Positions 36,251-44,392 of a stretch of DNA of 64,000 bases are shown here, one piece after another (positions within the stretch are counted from its first letter, which is position 1; every line of letters begins with the position of its first letter). The notes beneath the pieces are model-generated. The model did not search any database and had not been told where the DNA came from. It saw only the letters and a program-made list of their open reading frames with translations. A program made the translations under genes and the position numbers. This stretch comes from CALBPI01 sp039821645. GTDB taxonomy: Bacteria > Pseudomonadota > Gammaproteobacteria > Steroidobacterales > Woeseiaceae. The stretch is from NCBI GenBank assembly GCA_039821645.1, contig JBCBNU010000003.1:62001-126000 (forward strand), written 5' to 3'.

Positions 36251-36287
36251 CTGCTTGCGACCAGCAGTCCCGGCTTGCTTCACCGGG
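36251..36287 (-). promoter_or_regulatory. Paired hairpins in the rplY leader
   Basis: In the 128-base gap upstream of rplY the minus strand can form CCCGG/CCGGG (36269-36287) and CTGCT/AGCAG (36251-36267). They could be a leader structure for control of L25, or a weak terminator of prs; nothing decides between these. Confidence 0.3.
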
Positions 36288-36330
36288 CGCGGAGTCTACG
36301 GGATTAGCGAGATCGGGTCAATCGACTGCG

Positions 36331-37284
36331 TCAGTCGACGTAGAGGCTAGAGACGGACTCTTCGTCGGCGATCCGGCGGATGGTCTCAGCCAGCAGCTCT
36401 GCTGTGCTCAGCTGGCGAATGCGAGTGCACGCAGCCGCCTCCTCGGACAGGGGAATCGTGTCAGTAACGACCATCTCATCGATAACGGAATTGCTAACGC
36501 GCTCGACCGCGGGGCCAGATAACACCGGGTGTGTGATGTAAGCAACAACGCTCTCCGCACCGTGCTCTTTCAGCGCCGCTGCTGCCTGACACAAGGTTCC
36601 AGCGGTATCGACCAGATCATCGATCAGGATGCACTGCTTGCCCTCGACAGTACCGATGATGTTCATGACCTCGGAGACGTTCGCACGCGGGCGGCGCTTA
36701 TCGATGATGGCGAGCTCGGCATCATCGAGTCGCTTGGCCAGTGCCCGGGCGCGCACCACACCGCCGACGTCGGGAGACACGACCACCATGTCCGGGTACT
36801 TCTTCTTCCAGGCGTCACCAAGCAAGATCGGCGATGCGTAAACGTTGTCGACCGGAATGTCGAAAAAACCCTGGATTTGGTCGGCATGCAAATCGACAGT
36901 CAGCACGCGATCAACACCTGCTGCCGCGATCAGCTCAGCAACAAGCTTCGCCGTGATCGGCACTCGAGATGCGCGCGGTCGACGATCCTGCCGGGCATAC
37001 CCGTAATAAGGAATCACAGCGGTAATTCGCGAAGCGGAAGCGCGACGACAAGCATCCACCATAACCAACAGCTCCATGAGGTGGTCATTGGCTGGCGGGC
37101 AGGTCGACTGCACGATAAATGTCTCGCGACCGCGTACATTCTCGAGGATTTCTACCGTCGTTTCGCCGTCGGAGAATTTGCCGACGTGGGCTTTGGCCAG
37201 GGGAACGTGCAAACTGCGAGCGATATTGGCCGCCAGCTTTGGATGGGCGCTACCGGTAAACAGCGCAAGACTTGCGATTTCCAA
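36331..37284 (-). CDS. prs: Ribose-phosphate pyrophosphokinase (PRPP synthetase)
   Basis: 317 residues from TTG 37284, which has a GAGGGGGG site just upstream; an ATG at 37305 would add seven residues but lies only 12 bases from the tRNA-Gln end. It makes PRPP from ribose-5-phosphate and ATP for nucleotide, histidine and NAD synthesis. Seen: FSDGETTVEILENVRG, YYGYARQDRRPRASRVPI, VDLHADQIQGFFDIPVDN, VSPDVGGVVRARALAKRL, and the PRPP-loop ILIDDLVDTAGTLC. It is cotranscribed with the upstream tRNA-Gln, a common arrangement. Confidence 0.95.
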   Translation of the reverse strand: MEIASLALFTGSAHPKLAANIARSLHVPLAKAHVGKFSDGETTVEILENVRGRETFIVQSTCPPANDHLMELLVMVDACRRASASRITAVIPYYGYARQDRRPRASRVPITAKLVAELIAAAGVDRVLTVDLHADQIQGFFDIPVDNVYASPILLGDAWKKKYPDMVVVSPDVGGVVRARALAKRLDDAELAIIDKRRPRANVSEVMNIIGTVEGKQCILIDDLVDTAGTLCQAAAALKEHGAESVVAYITHPVLSGPAVERVSNSVIDEMVVTDTIPLSEEAAACTRIRQLSTAELLAETIRRIADEESVSSLYVD

Positions 37285-37316
37285 ACCCACCCCCCTCAGG
37301 TGCATGGTGCCCGGAA

Positions 37317-37392
37317 TGGCTGGGGTGGCAGGACTCGAACCTGCGCATCACGGGATCAAAACCCGTTGCCTTACCAACTTGGCTACACCCCA
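37317..37392 (-). tRNA. tRNA-Gln (anticodon TTG)
   Basis: 76 bases including encoded CCA. The acceptor TGGGGTG pairs with CACCCCA and has a U1-A72 pair, typical of tRNA-Gln. The anticodon stem is ACGGG/CCCGT with loop TTTTGAT, and the T arm contains GCAGGTTCGAGTCCTGC. It sits immediately upstream of prs, the usual gammaproteobacterial place. Confidence 0.95.
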
Positions 37393-37427
37393 GTAGAACC
37401 TGGTTTGCCGGACGCCTGAGCGCGCTA

Positions 37428-37443
37428 GTGTGGTCATCCACAC
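37428..37443 (-). terminator. Short hairpin after lolB
   Basis: GTGTGG-TCAT-CCACAC (37428-37443) is a perfect six-pair stem nine bases beyond the lolB stop. It lacks a T tract, and could be a weak terminator or a processing site before tRNA-Gln. Confidence 0.4.
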
Positions 37444-37451
37444 CCTTCATG

Positions 37452-38075
37452 TCAATTTGATGAAGCGACGGGATTATTGGCCTCACGTATATCCCAGTCT
37501 CGCACCACAATTGTGAGTCGGGTTTCAGCGGATGTAGCTACGATTCGTCTCGGCAGAGGATTTAGCGACCATGTCCGATATTCCCTGAACTCAATGCGCC
37601 AGCGACCTTGCTCGATGCGCTCTGCGAGGCCGTTTTCGCCTCTCATGATCTCGGCGGGCACATCCGGAATAGGCACACCAAGAAGCCAATAGCGCAGCCC
37701 CTCAATCGGCACCTCCAGACCGGTCTGTCGATACAGCTCGGTACCAGGGTTTCGCACGGTCGTCGTATCGATTCGACTGCCCTCGAGCGTTACCGCTTCC
37801 GGACTGCCAAACGCATGCACCGCGCCGATACCGAGCGGCCCATCAATCTGTGCATCGAATGTGACGCCTTCCTGAACCCAGCGCAGGTTGCCGCTCGACG
37901 CTTCCACGGGCGTTTTGATACCGAGCCGCCCTCGCAGAGACCAGTTTTCCAACGCGCCTAACGTCTGCCGTCGCTGCTCCCAACTCTCGAGCAACGGCAA
38001 CTCCTGCACGCCGGTGGTGACGCAGCCGGTAAGCAGCAGCGTCAGGACAAGGGCGGCTCTAGCTGCGTGTCGCAG
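37452..38075 (-). CDS. lolB: Outer-membrane lipoprotein receptor LolB, probable CTG start
   Basis: LolB takes lipoproteins from the periplasmic carrier LolA and inserts them in the outer membrane. The body matches the family: WEQRRQTLGALENWSLRGRLG, VTFDAQIDGPLG, IEGLRYWLLGVPIPD and FREYRTWSLNPLPRRI. The first standard start is GTG 38009, which would leave no signal peptide. Reading on upstream in frame gives RHAARAALVLTLLLTGC, a textbook lipobox with cysteine codon 38022-38024. The open frame up to a stop at 38088 contains no ATG, GTG or TTG. CTG 38075 has GGAG seven bases upstream and gives 207 residues, overlapping the TPR gene by 17 bases. Gene call firm; start inferred. Confidence 0.85.
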   Translation of the reverse strand: MRHAARAALVLTLLLTGCVTTGVQELPLLESWEQRRQTLGALENWSLRGRLGIKTPVEASSGNLRWVQEGVTFDAQIDGPLGIGAVHAFGSPEAVTLEGSRIDTTTVRNPGTELYRQTGLEVPIEGLRYWLLGVPIPDVPAEIMRGENGLAERIEQGRWRIEFREYRTWSLNPLPRRIVATSAETRLTIVVRDWDIREANNPVASSN

Positions 38076-39717
38076 GACCAGACTCCATCAGGCGGCGCAC
38101 CGTCTCACGCAGCGTCTCGTCCTGCGGATCACGTCGGTACGCCTCCTCCAGCAACTCGCGGGCTTCCTCTTCGTCGCCCATGCGCCACATCACCTCACCG
38201 AGGTGGGCGGCGACCTCAGCATCGGGGAACTGCTCATACGCCTTTTCGAGATACTCGCGGGACTGTTTCAGCTTGCCGCGTCGAAACAGAACCCAACCCT
38301 TGCTGTCGATAATGGCGGGATTCTCCGGGTCGAGCTCGAGCGCTTTGTCAATCAGCCGCTCAGCCTCGCGCAGCTTGCGCGTACGATCCGCGAGCGTGTA
38401 CCCCAGCGAGTTCAGCGCATTCGCGGATTCCGGATACATATCGACGACACCCCGGAACACCGCGATCGCGGTGTCGAGGTCACCACTTCGCAAGTAGGTG
38501 TCGGCTTGGCCAAGCTGAGCGAATTCAGCACGTGGCTTAACCTCGAGGTACGAGGCATAGAGCTCGAGTGCCTGATCGTAGAATTCGTTCTGCGCGTACA
38601 AAGACGCGCGCATAAGGCTTAGATCCAACCCGTAGCGCGGGTTACGATTACTAAAGCCTTCGAGATGATCGATTGCGCTGACAAAGCCCTCACGACCATT
38701 CAGCAGGAAGGCGGCGCGCTGCTGTGCGTCAAGCACGAACTCACCAAAATCGATTTGCGTGTATAGACGCAGTGCCTGATCGGTGCGTCGCTGACCTTCT
38801 GCGAAGCGAGCGAGGTAATACATTGCACTGCCGGTTTTCTCGCCGGACTCGAGGAGGGACATGAATGCCGACCGCGAGCCTTCAAGATCACCATCCTGCA
38901 GCTTGACCAACGCGATAGCCTCCTGGACAGCCGGATCGTCGGGGCTTTGCATCGACAGAAAATCGAGCATGTTCACCGCATTTTCGATGTCCTCAGCACG
39001 CGCGTTCAGGAGCGCAAGCTGAACCTGCTGCTCGATGCTCGCCTCGCCGGAAAGAAACAGCGCCTCATCGGTGAACGCATCCTCAGCCTTTTCGTCATCG
39101 ATCAGTAGCGCAATGCGCAGCAGTCTCGCGTCATCATCGAACGCGTCCATTGTCTGCAGACGATCGAGCCACTCATTCGCCGCATCCGCGTCATTTGCAC
39201 TAGCTGCAGCACTAGCCGCTCGATAACCGAGGCACGCTGAGTCGCGAAACCGCGCAGCGAGCTTGTCAAACAACCACGCCGCATCATCTGCGCGGACATC
39301 CGCAGCCGTGACTTCACTGAAAAAATTGCAGACAGACTCAGCGTTGCCAGCGCGCTCGACGGCCGCTCGCCACAACTTGAGCGAAGCATCGCGATCGCCG
39401 GAACGAAGCACTGCCATCGCCTCGTAGAGCCCCGGTTCGCTTGTATTGGCGTCGAGCGTCGCCCAGCGTTGTGCCGCCTGTGTCGTCAAACTGTCGAAGC
39501 CGAACTCGTAAGCGGTGAGTGTTGCTTGCCGGGCTGTCTCGATATTGTCGCTGTTTTGCGCAGCTTCAACGTAGGCAACCACGCCTTTTGCGTAATCCCC
39601 ATCGGTGAGTGCACGCTCGGCCGTGGCGAGCATTTCACCCCGCGCGGCATGCCCGTCGACAGCAAAAACTGCGAGACAGATCAGTAATGTATAACGATAA
39701 CCATTCCGGATTTTCAT
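38059..39717 (-). CDS. Exported tetratricopeptide-repeat protein
   Basis: 552 residues from ATG 39717 (GGAG eight bases upstream; the frame runs open to 39807). A signal peptide (YTLLICLAVFAVDGHA) precedes a chain of helical repeats. Canonical TPR units are clear in the C-terminal third, for example ALELYASYLEVKPRAEF, NALNSLGYTLADRTRKLREAERLIDKAL and KGWVLFRRGKLKQSREYLEKAYEQFPD. The protein is probably a periplasmic or outer-membrane-linked scaffold. Its position upstream of lolB and divergent from hemA is common in gammaproteobacteria. Partners unknown. Confidence 0.87.
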   Translation of the reverse strand: MKIRNGYRYTLLICLAVFAVDGHAARGEMLATAERALTDGDYAKGVVAYVEAAQNSDNIETARQATLTAYEFGFDSLTTQAAQRWATLDANTSEPGLYEAMAVLRSGDRDASLKLWRAAVERAGNAESVCNFFSEVTAADVRADDAAWLFDKLAARFRDSACLGYRAASAAASANDADAANEWLDRLQTMDAFDDDARLLRIALLIDDEKAEDAFTDEALFLSGEASIEQQVQLALLNARAEDIENAVNMLDFLSMQSPDDPAVQEAIALVKLQDGDLEGSRSAFMSLLESGEKTGSAMYYLARFAEGQRRTDQALRLYTQIDFGEFVLDAQQRAAFLLNGREGFVSAIDHLEGFSNRNPRYGLDLSLMRASLYAQNEFYDQALELYASYLEVKPRAEFAQLGQADTYLRSGDLDTAIAVFRGVVDMYPESANALNSLGYTLADRTRKLREAERLIDKALELDPENPAIIDSKGWVLFRRGKLKQSREYLEKAYEQFPDAEVAAHLGEVMWRMGDEEEARELLEEAYRRDPQDETLRETVRRLMESGPATRS

Positions 39718-39806
39718 GCGATTCACTCCACTGACGGTGCGGCGCTCGGGCGGCACTTCGCATATCATATGAGCTTGGAGAGTGTCGGATCGCAATAGTT
39801 CGCGCA

Positions 39807-41123
39807 ATGTCGATCAATATTCTGGGGATCAACCACAAGACTGCGCCGGTCGAAATCCGCGAGCAGGTTGTGATCGATGAGTCGGCTCAGCCAGACGCGC
39901 TGAGAGATATTCGAAGCCTGCCCGGCGTCACCGAGGCCTTGGTCCTCTCTACATGCAACCGCACCGAAATTTACTGGGCCGGGTCACCCGACCCCTCTGC
40001 CGAGATCGCCGCATTGCTGGAATCAACGGCGGCCACCAGTGGCAAGTTACGCGAAGTTCTGTTTACCCGCACAGACACGGCGGCGGCTGAGCATCTTTTT
40101 CGCGTTGCCTGCGGTCTGGATTCGATGGTGCTCGGTGAAACACAGATCACCGGTCAGCTGAAAAACGCGTATCGACTCGCACAGGAACACAAAGCGGTCG
40201 GCTCACACCTCAGCCGCGTGTTTGAGCAGGCCTTCTCGATCGCGAAAAAAGTGCGCACCGACACAGGTATCGGTGCGAGTCCGGTATCGGTGGCGTACGC
40301 TGCCGTCCACTTGGCGAAGCGCCTCTTCGCCGGCTTTGAGCAACACACAGCACTGCTCGTCGGCGCCGGCGAAACGATCGAGCTCGCCGCACGCCACCTG
40401 CGCGGCAATGGCATCGGTCGCATCTTCATCGCTAATCGCAGTGAAGATCGCGCACAGCGTCTGGCCGACGCCGTCGACGGTTTTGCTATGCCGCTGTCTC
40501 GCATCGAACGGGCCTTGCCCGATGCCGACATCCTGATCAGTTCGACCGGAGCACCGAACGCCGTCGTCACTGCTGACATGATGAAAGCCGCGATCCGGAG
40601 CCGAAAGCGCAAACCGTTGTTCGCGGTCGACATTGCGGTCCCACGTGATATCGAGCCGAAGGTCGGCAAGCTACCCGACGTCTACCTCTACACCATCGAC
40701 GATCTGCACAACGTCATCACCGACGGCCAGGAGGCCCGGAAACAAGCGTCGACCGAAGCGGAACAGATTGTTGTCGACGAGCTGGAGCGATTCGAACGTA
40801 TCGAGCGCCAGCGCATTGCTACGCCGACGATCCTCTCGGTTCGCGAAGCGGTCATGCAAGTGCGCGACGAAGCACTCGACAATGCTCGGCGAAGAATTGC
40901 CGCCGGCCATGATGTTGATGAAGTCATGCAACACTTGGTGCACGCGTTGACACAGAGAATCCTGCACCAGCCAACCGAGCGTTTGCGTGAAGCGGCGGCA
41001 GAGTCGGACGCAGAGTTTCTGCGTACTGCACAGGAACTCTTCCTCGGCAAACGACCCGATGCCGAGTCACACGACGAACGGGCGCCGACAGTCGTCCAAA
41101 AGTCCGCTCGAAGTCAGCGCTAG
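39807..41123 (+). CDS. hemA: Glutamyl-tRNA reductase
   Basis: 438 residues. It reduces Glu-tRNA to glutamate-1-semialdehyde, the first step of tetrapyrrole synthesis by the C5 route. The opening INILGINHKTAPVEIREQV is classic, the catalytic cysteine is C50 (LSTCNRTEIYW), LGETQITGQLKNAYRLA follows, and the NADPH domain has LLVGAGETIELAARHL and FIANRSEDRA. A helical dimerisation region makes up the C terminus. It starts 89 bases from the divergent TPR gene and nine bases before prfA. Confidence 0.97.
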   Translation: MSINILGINHKTAPVEIREQVVIDESAQPDALRDIRSLPGVTEALVLSTCNRTEIYWAGSPDPSAEIAALLESTAATSGKLREVLFTRTDTAAAEHLFRVACGLDSMVLGETQITGQLKNAYRLAQEHKAVGSHLSRVFEQAFSIAKKVRTDTGIGASPVSVAYAAVHLAKRLFAGFEQHTALLVGAGETIELAARHLRGNGIGRIFIANRSEDRAQRLADAVDGFAMPLSRIERALPDADILISSTGAPNAVVTADMMKAAIRSRKRKPLFAVDIAVPRDIEPKVGKLPDVYLYTIDDLHNVITDGQEARKQASTEAEQIVVDELERFERIERQRIATPTILSVREAVMQVRDEALDNARRRIAAGHDVDEVMQHLVHALTQRILHQPTERLREAAAESDAEFLRTAQELFLGKRPDAESHDERAPTVVQKSARSQR

Positions 41124-41132
41124 CCACCGGCC

Positions 41133-42224
41133 ATGAAAACGTCGATTAAACACAAGCTGCAGACGCTTGCGGAACGCTTTGAGGAAATCGAGGCACTGCT
41201 CGCCGATCAGGAGACGCTGGCGGATGCTGATCGCTTCCGTGAGCTATCGATGGAATACAGCAAATTGGAACCCGCTGTGCAGCGTTTCCGCGGCTTCATG
41301 ACCCACGAGGAAGAGCTTGTCGAGGCGCAATTGCTCGCTGAGGACAGCGACGCCGAGATGCGCAAGATGGGCATCGAGGAAGTAGAACGCCTGAAGGCGT
41401 CGCTCGCCGAAGATGAAGTTGAACTCCAGAAGGCGTTGATTCCCGAGGACCCACACGATAACGCGAATCTCTTTCTGGAAATTCGCGCTGGCACGGGCGG
41501 CGACGAAGCGGCGATTTTTGCCGGCGATTTGTTCAAGATGTACAACCGCTACGCCGAGCGGCAGCGCTGGCAGGTAACGGTGTTGTCAGCCAGCGAGGGC
41601 GAGCACGGTGGCTACAAGGAAATCATCAGCCAGGTAAAAGGCCCGCGCGCTTATGCACAGCTGAAGTTCGAGTCGGGCGCACATCGCGTACAACGCGTCC
41701 CCGAGACCGAATCTCAGGGCCGAATCCACACCTCTGCTTGCACCGTAGCGGTCCTCCCCGAAGTCGAGCTGGTGGAAGACATCGAGATCAATACCGCTGA
41801 TCTGCGCGTGGACACCTACCGCGCGTCGGGGGCCGGCGGCCAGCACGTCAACAAAACCGACTCTGCAGTACGGATCACCCACCTGCCCACCGGTGTCGTG
41901 GTCGAGTGTCAAGACGAACGGTCCCAACACAAGAACCGGGCACGAGCGATGTCACTGTTGAAAGCTCGTCTGCTCGACGCCCAGCGCAACGAACAGAGCT
42001 CTGCGCAAGCCGAACAGCGGCGCCAGCTCGTCGGCAGCGGCGATCGATCGGAACGTATTCGCACCTACAACTACCCGCAGGGCAGGGTCACCGATCACCG
42101 AATCAACTTGACGCTCTACAAGCTCGGCGACGTCATGGAAGGCGGCCTGGATTCCGTGATCGACCCGTTGACGCATGAATACCAAGCCGACCAACTCGCC
42201 GCGCTGGAGGCGCAGGACACCTGA
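41133..42224 (+). CDS. prfA: Peptide chain release factor 1
   Basis: 363 residues. It reads UAA and UAG stops. The GGQ motif lies near residue 236 (SGAGGQHVNKTDSAVRITH). The stop-recognition P-x-T tripeptide is P190-E-T192 (RVPETESQG), where the best-known enzyme has PAT. The N-terminal helical domain is complete. The stop shares one base with the cysK start (TGATG). Its usual partner prmC, which methylates the GGQ glutamine, is 3.6 kb further on. Confidence 0.97.
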   Translation: MKTSIKHKLQTLAERFEEIEALLADQETLADADRFRELSMEYSKLEPAVQRFRGFMTHEEELVEAQLLAEDSDAEMRKMGIEEVERLKASLAEDEVELQKALIPEDPHDNANLFLEIRAGTGGDEAAIFAGDLFKMYNRYAERQRWQVTVLSASEGEHGGYKEIISQVKGPRAYAQLKFESGAHRVQRVPETESQGRIHTSACTVAVLPEVELVEDIEINTADLRVDTYRASGAGGQHVNKTDSAVRITHLPTGVVVECQDERSQHKNRARAMSLLKARLLDAQRNEQSSAQAEQRRQLVGSGDRSERIRTYNYPQGRVTDHRINLTLYKLGDVMEGGLDSVIDPLTHEYQADQLAALEAQDT

Positions 42225-43225
42225 TGCCCGCATCGACCCTGATTGATTGCATTGGCAACACACCCCTGCTCCGTTTGAACAAGCTGTCGGACCTCACGGG
42301 ATGCGAGATTCTGGGTAAGGCGGAATTCATGAATCCCGGCGGTTCGGTCAAGGATAGAGCAGCGCTCGGAATGATCCAGACGGCCCAAGCCCGTGATGAA
42401 CTGCGTCCCGGCGCGACCATCGTTGAGGGCACTGCCGGCAACACAGGCATAGGATTGGCCATGGTCGGCAATGCACTCGGTCACGGCTCGATCATCGTCA
42501 TGCCGAATACGCAGAGTGCGGAAAAAGTGGCAACCCTCGCGGCTTACGGTCCGGAGATTCGCCAGATTCCAGCTGTACCCTTCCGCGACCCCGCACACTT
42601 TGTTCATGAGTCGCAGCGCATCGCCGATCGTATGAACGACCAAGAACCCGGCAGTGCTTTTTGGGCGAACCAGTTTGACAATACCGCCAATCGCGATGCG
42701 CACGAGTCAACGACGGCGCAGGAAATCTGGCGGCAAACCGGCGGTGGCGTGGATGCCTTTATATGCGCGGTAGGCACGGGTGGCACGCTGGCTGGTGTCG
42801 CTCGCGGCCTGCGCCGCGAGATACCCGACGTCGTTATTGGTCTCAGCGATCCCGAAGGCTCAGGTCTGCATCACTACTTCGAGCACGGCGAAATCAAGAT
42901 CACCGGGAGCTCCATGAGCGAAGGCATCGGCAACTCGCGCATCACCGAAAACCTGGCAGATACTGTGATCGACTGGAGCTGTCAGGTGCCGGACAGCGAA
43001 GCACTACCCATCGTATTCAACCTGATTTGTGACGAAGGTTTGGTGCTCGGCGGCTCCAGCGGCATTAACCTCGCGGGTGCGCTGCGCCTCGCGCGACACC
43101 TTGGACCAGGCCACACCATCGTGACGATTCTGTGCGACGGTGGTCTGCGCTACCGAGAGCGATTGTTCAATCGTGACTTCCTGGCGGGGCGCGGGCTCAC
43201 GATGCCGGATTGGCTATCGCTCTGA
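42224..43225 (+). CDS. cysK: Cysteine synthase (O-acetylserine sulfhydrylase)
   Basis: 333 residues of fold-type II PLP enzymes. It makes cysteine from O-acetylserine and sulfide. The PLP lysine is in NPGGSVKDRAAL (about residue 43); the phosphate loop is GTAGNTGIG (about 72-80), followed by AVGTGGTLAGVARGL and GGSSGINLAGAL near the C terminus. It is shorter than the cystathionine beta-synthase 1.2 kb away and has no CBS domains. Coupled to prfA by a one-base overlap; convergent with the cystathionine gene, three bases apart. Confidence 0.9.
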   Translation: MPASTLIDCIGNTPLLRLNKLSDLTGCEILGKAEFMNPGGSVKDRAALGMIQTAQARDELRPGATIVEGTAGNTGIGLAMVGNALGHGSIIVMPNTQSAEKVATLAAYGPEIRQIPAVPFRDPAHFVHESQRIADRMNDQEPGSAFWANQFDNTANRDAHESTTAQEIWRQTGGGVDAFICAVGTGGTLAGVARGLRREIPDVVIGLSDPEGSGLHHYFEHGEIKITGSSMSEGIGNSRITENLADTVIDWSCQVPDSEALPIVFNLICDEGLVLGGSSGINLAGALRLARHLGPGHTIVTILCDGGLRYRERLFNRDFLAGRGLTMPDWLSL

Positions 43226-43228
43226 TCA

Positions 43229-44389
43229 CTACGCCGGGGCGAGCGCACGCTCCAAATCGGTAATCTGATCGGAGAGGTCCTCGATACCCACTGACAATCG
43301 GATTAAGTCGTCGGTGAGCCCAATCTCCGCTCGCTGTTCGGAGGGCACGGATGCGTGCGTCATGATCGCCGGATGATCGACGAGACTCTCGACACCGCCC
43401 AGACTCTCTGCAAGCGCGAATACGTGGCAACGTTCCAGGAATCGCCGTGCGGCATCCAGACCACCCTCGATGAAAAACGTCACGATGCCGCCAGCGCCGT
43501 CCATTTGCTCGCTTGCCAGCGCATGCTGCGGATGACTCGTCAGTCCGGGATATAACACCTTCGTGACGCGCTCATGCTGCTCCAGCCACTCGGCGATCGC
43601 GGTCGCGTTCTTCGTGTGCTGTTGCATGCGGATATTCAGCGTTTTCAAACCACGCAATGCGAGGAAACTATCAAACGGACCGAGCACTGAACCGATGGAG
43701 TTCTGCAGGAACGTCAACTGCTCTGCAATTTCAGAATCCGCGGTAACCGCAACACCACCGACCATGTCCGAGTGACCGTTCAGGAATTTGGTGACCGAAT
43801 GCATGACGATGTCCGCGCCGAGTTCGAGCGGACGCTGTGCCCACGGCGTTGCGAAGGTGTTGTCAGCAACCAGCAGTGCACCCGCAGACTTTGCGATCTC
43901 CGCAACGGCGCGGATGTCTACAAGCTTCAACAGCGGATTACTCGGCGTCTCAATCCACAGCATTTTCGTCTTTGGTGTAATCGCCGCTCTAACCGCGTCG
44001 AGATCAGTAAAGTCGATGTAGTCGAATTCAAGACCCGACGAGCGCGTGCGCACTTTGCTGAATAAGCGATTGGTACCACCGTAAAGGTCGTCCATGGCGA
44101 TGACGTGATCACCCGAATCCAGCAACTCAAGAATCGTTCCGATGGCGGCTAGACCGGATGCGAACGCATAACCATGCGTCCCTGCTTCAAGGTCTGCAAT
44201 ACAACGCTCAAACGCAAACCGAGTGGGATTGTGTGAACGGGAATACTCAAAACCCTGATGCACACCCGGACTGGATTGGACGTAGGTCGAGGTGGCATAG
44301 ATCGGCGGCATGATCGCACCGGTCGATGGATCGGGCGCCTGACCCGCATGGATTACCCGGGTTCCGAAACCCTGTTTCTTCTCGGTCAT
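43229..44389 (-). CDS. Cystathionine gamma-lyase or gamma-synthase (Cys/Met PLP family)
   Basis: 386 residues of the trans-sulfuration fold-type I family. The PLP lysine is in HSVTKFLNGHSD (about residue 204); also EYSRSHNPTRFAFE, DDLYGGTNRLF, IETPSNPLLKLVDI and ESLGGVESLVDHPA. Sequence alone does not separate lyase (cystathionine to cysteine) from synthase (O-acyl-homoserine plus cysteine). Being directly behind a cystathionine beta-synthase, three bases away, favours the lyase and the homocysteine-to-cysteine direction. Confidence 0.9.
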   Translation of the reverse strand: MTEKKQGFGTRVIHAGQAPDPSTGAIMPPIYATSTYVQSSPGVHQGFEYSRSHNPTRFAFERCIADLEAGTHGYAFASGLAAIGTILELLDSGDHVIAMDDLYGGTNRLFSKVRTRSSGLEFDYIDFTDLDAVRAAITPKTKMLWIETPSNPLLKLVDIRAVAEIAKSAGALLVADNTFATPWAQRPLELGADIVMHSVTKFLNGHSDMVGGVAVTADSEIAEQLTFLQNSIGSVLGPFDSFLALRGLKTLNIRMQQHTKNATAIAEWLEQHERVTKVLYPGLTSHPQHALASEQMDGAGGIVTFFIEGGLDAARRFLERCHVFALAESLGGVESLVDHPAIMTHASVPSEQRAEIGLTDDLIRLSVGIEDLSDQITDLERALAPA

Positions 44390-44392
44390 TGA

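Noticed and set aside
36529..37419. 296-residue open frame on the plus strand
   Set aside because: It is antisense to prs and runs through tRNA-Gln; a protein gene cannot be expected across a tRNA, and no motif is seen.
37888..38622. 244-residue open frame on the plus strand
   Set aside because: Antisense to lolB and the TPR gene, no start signal and no family similarity visible.
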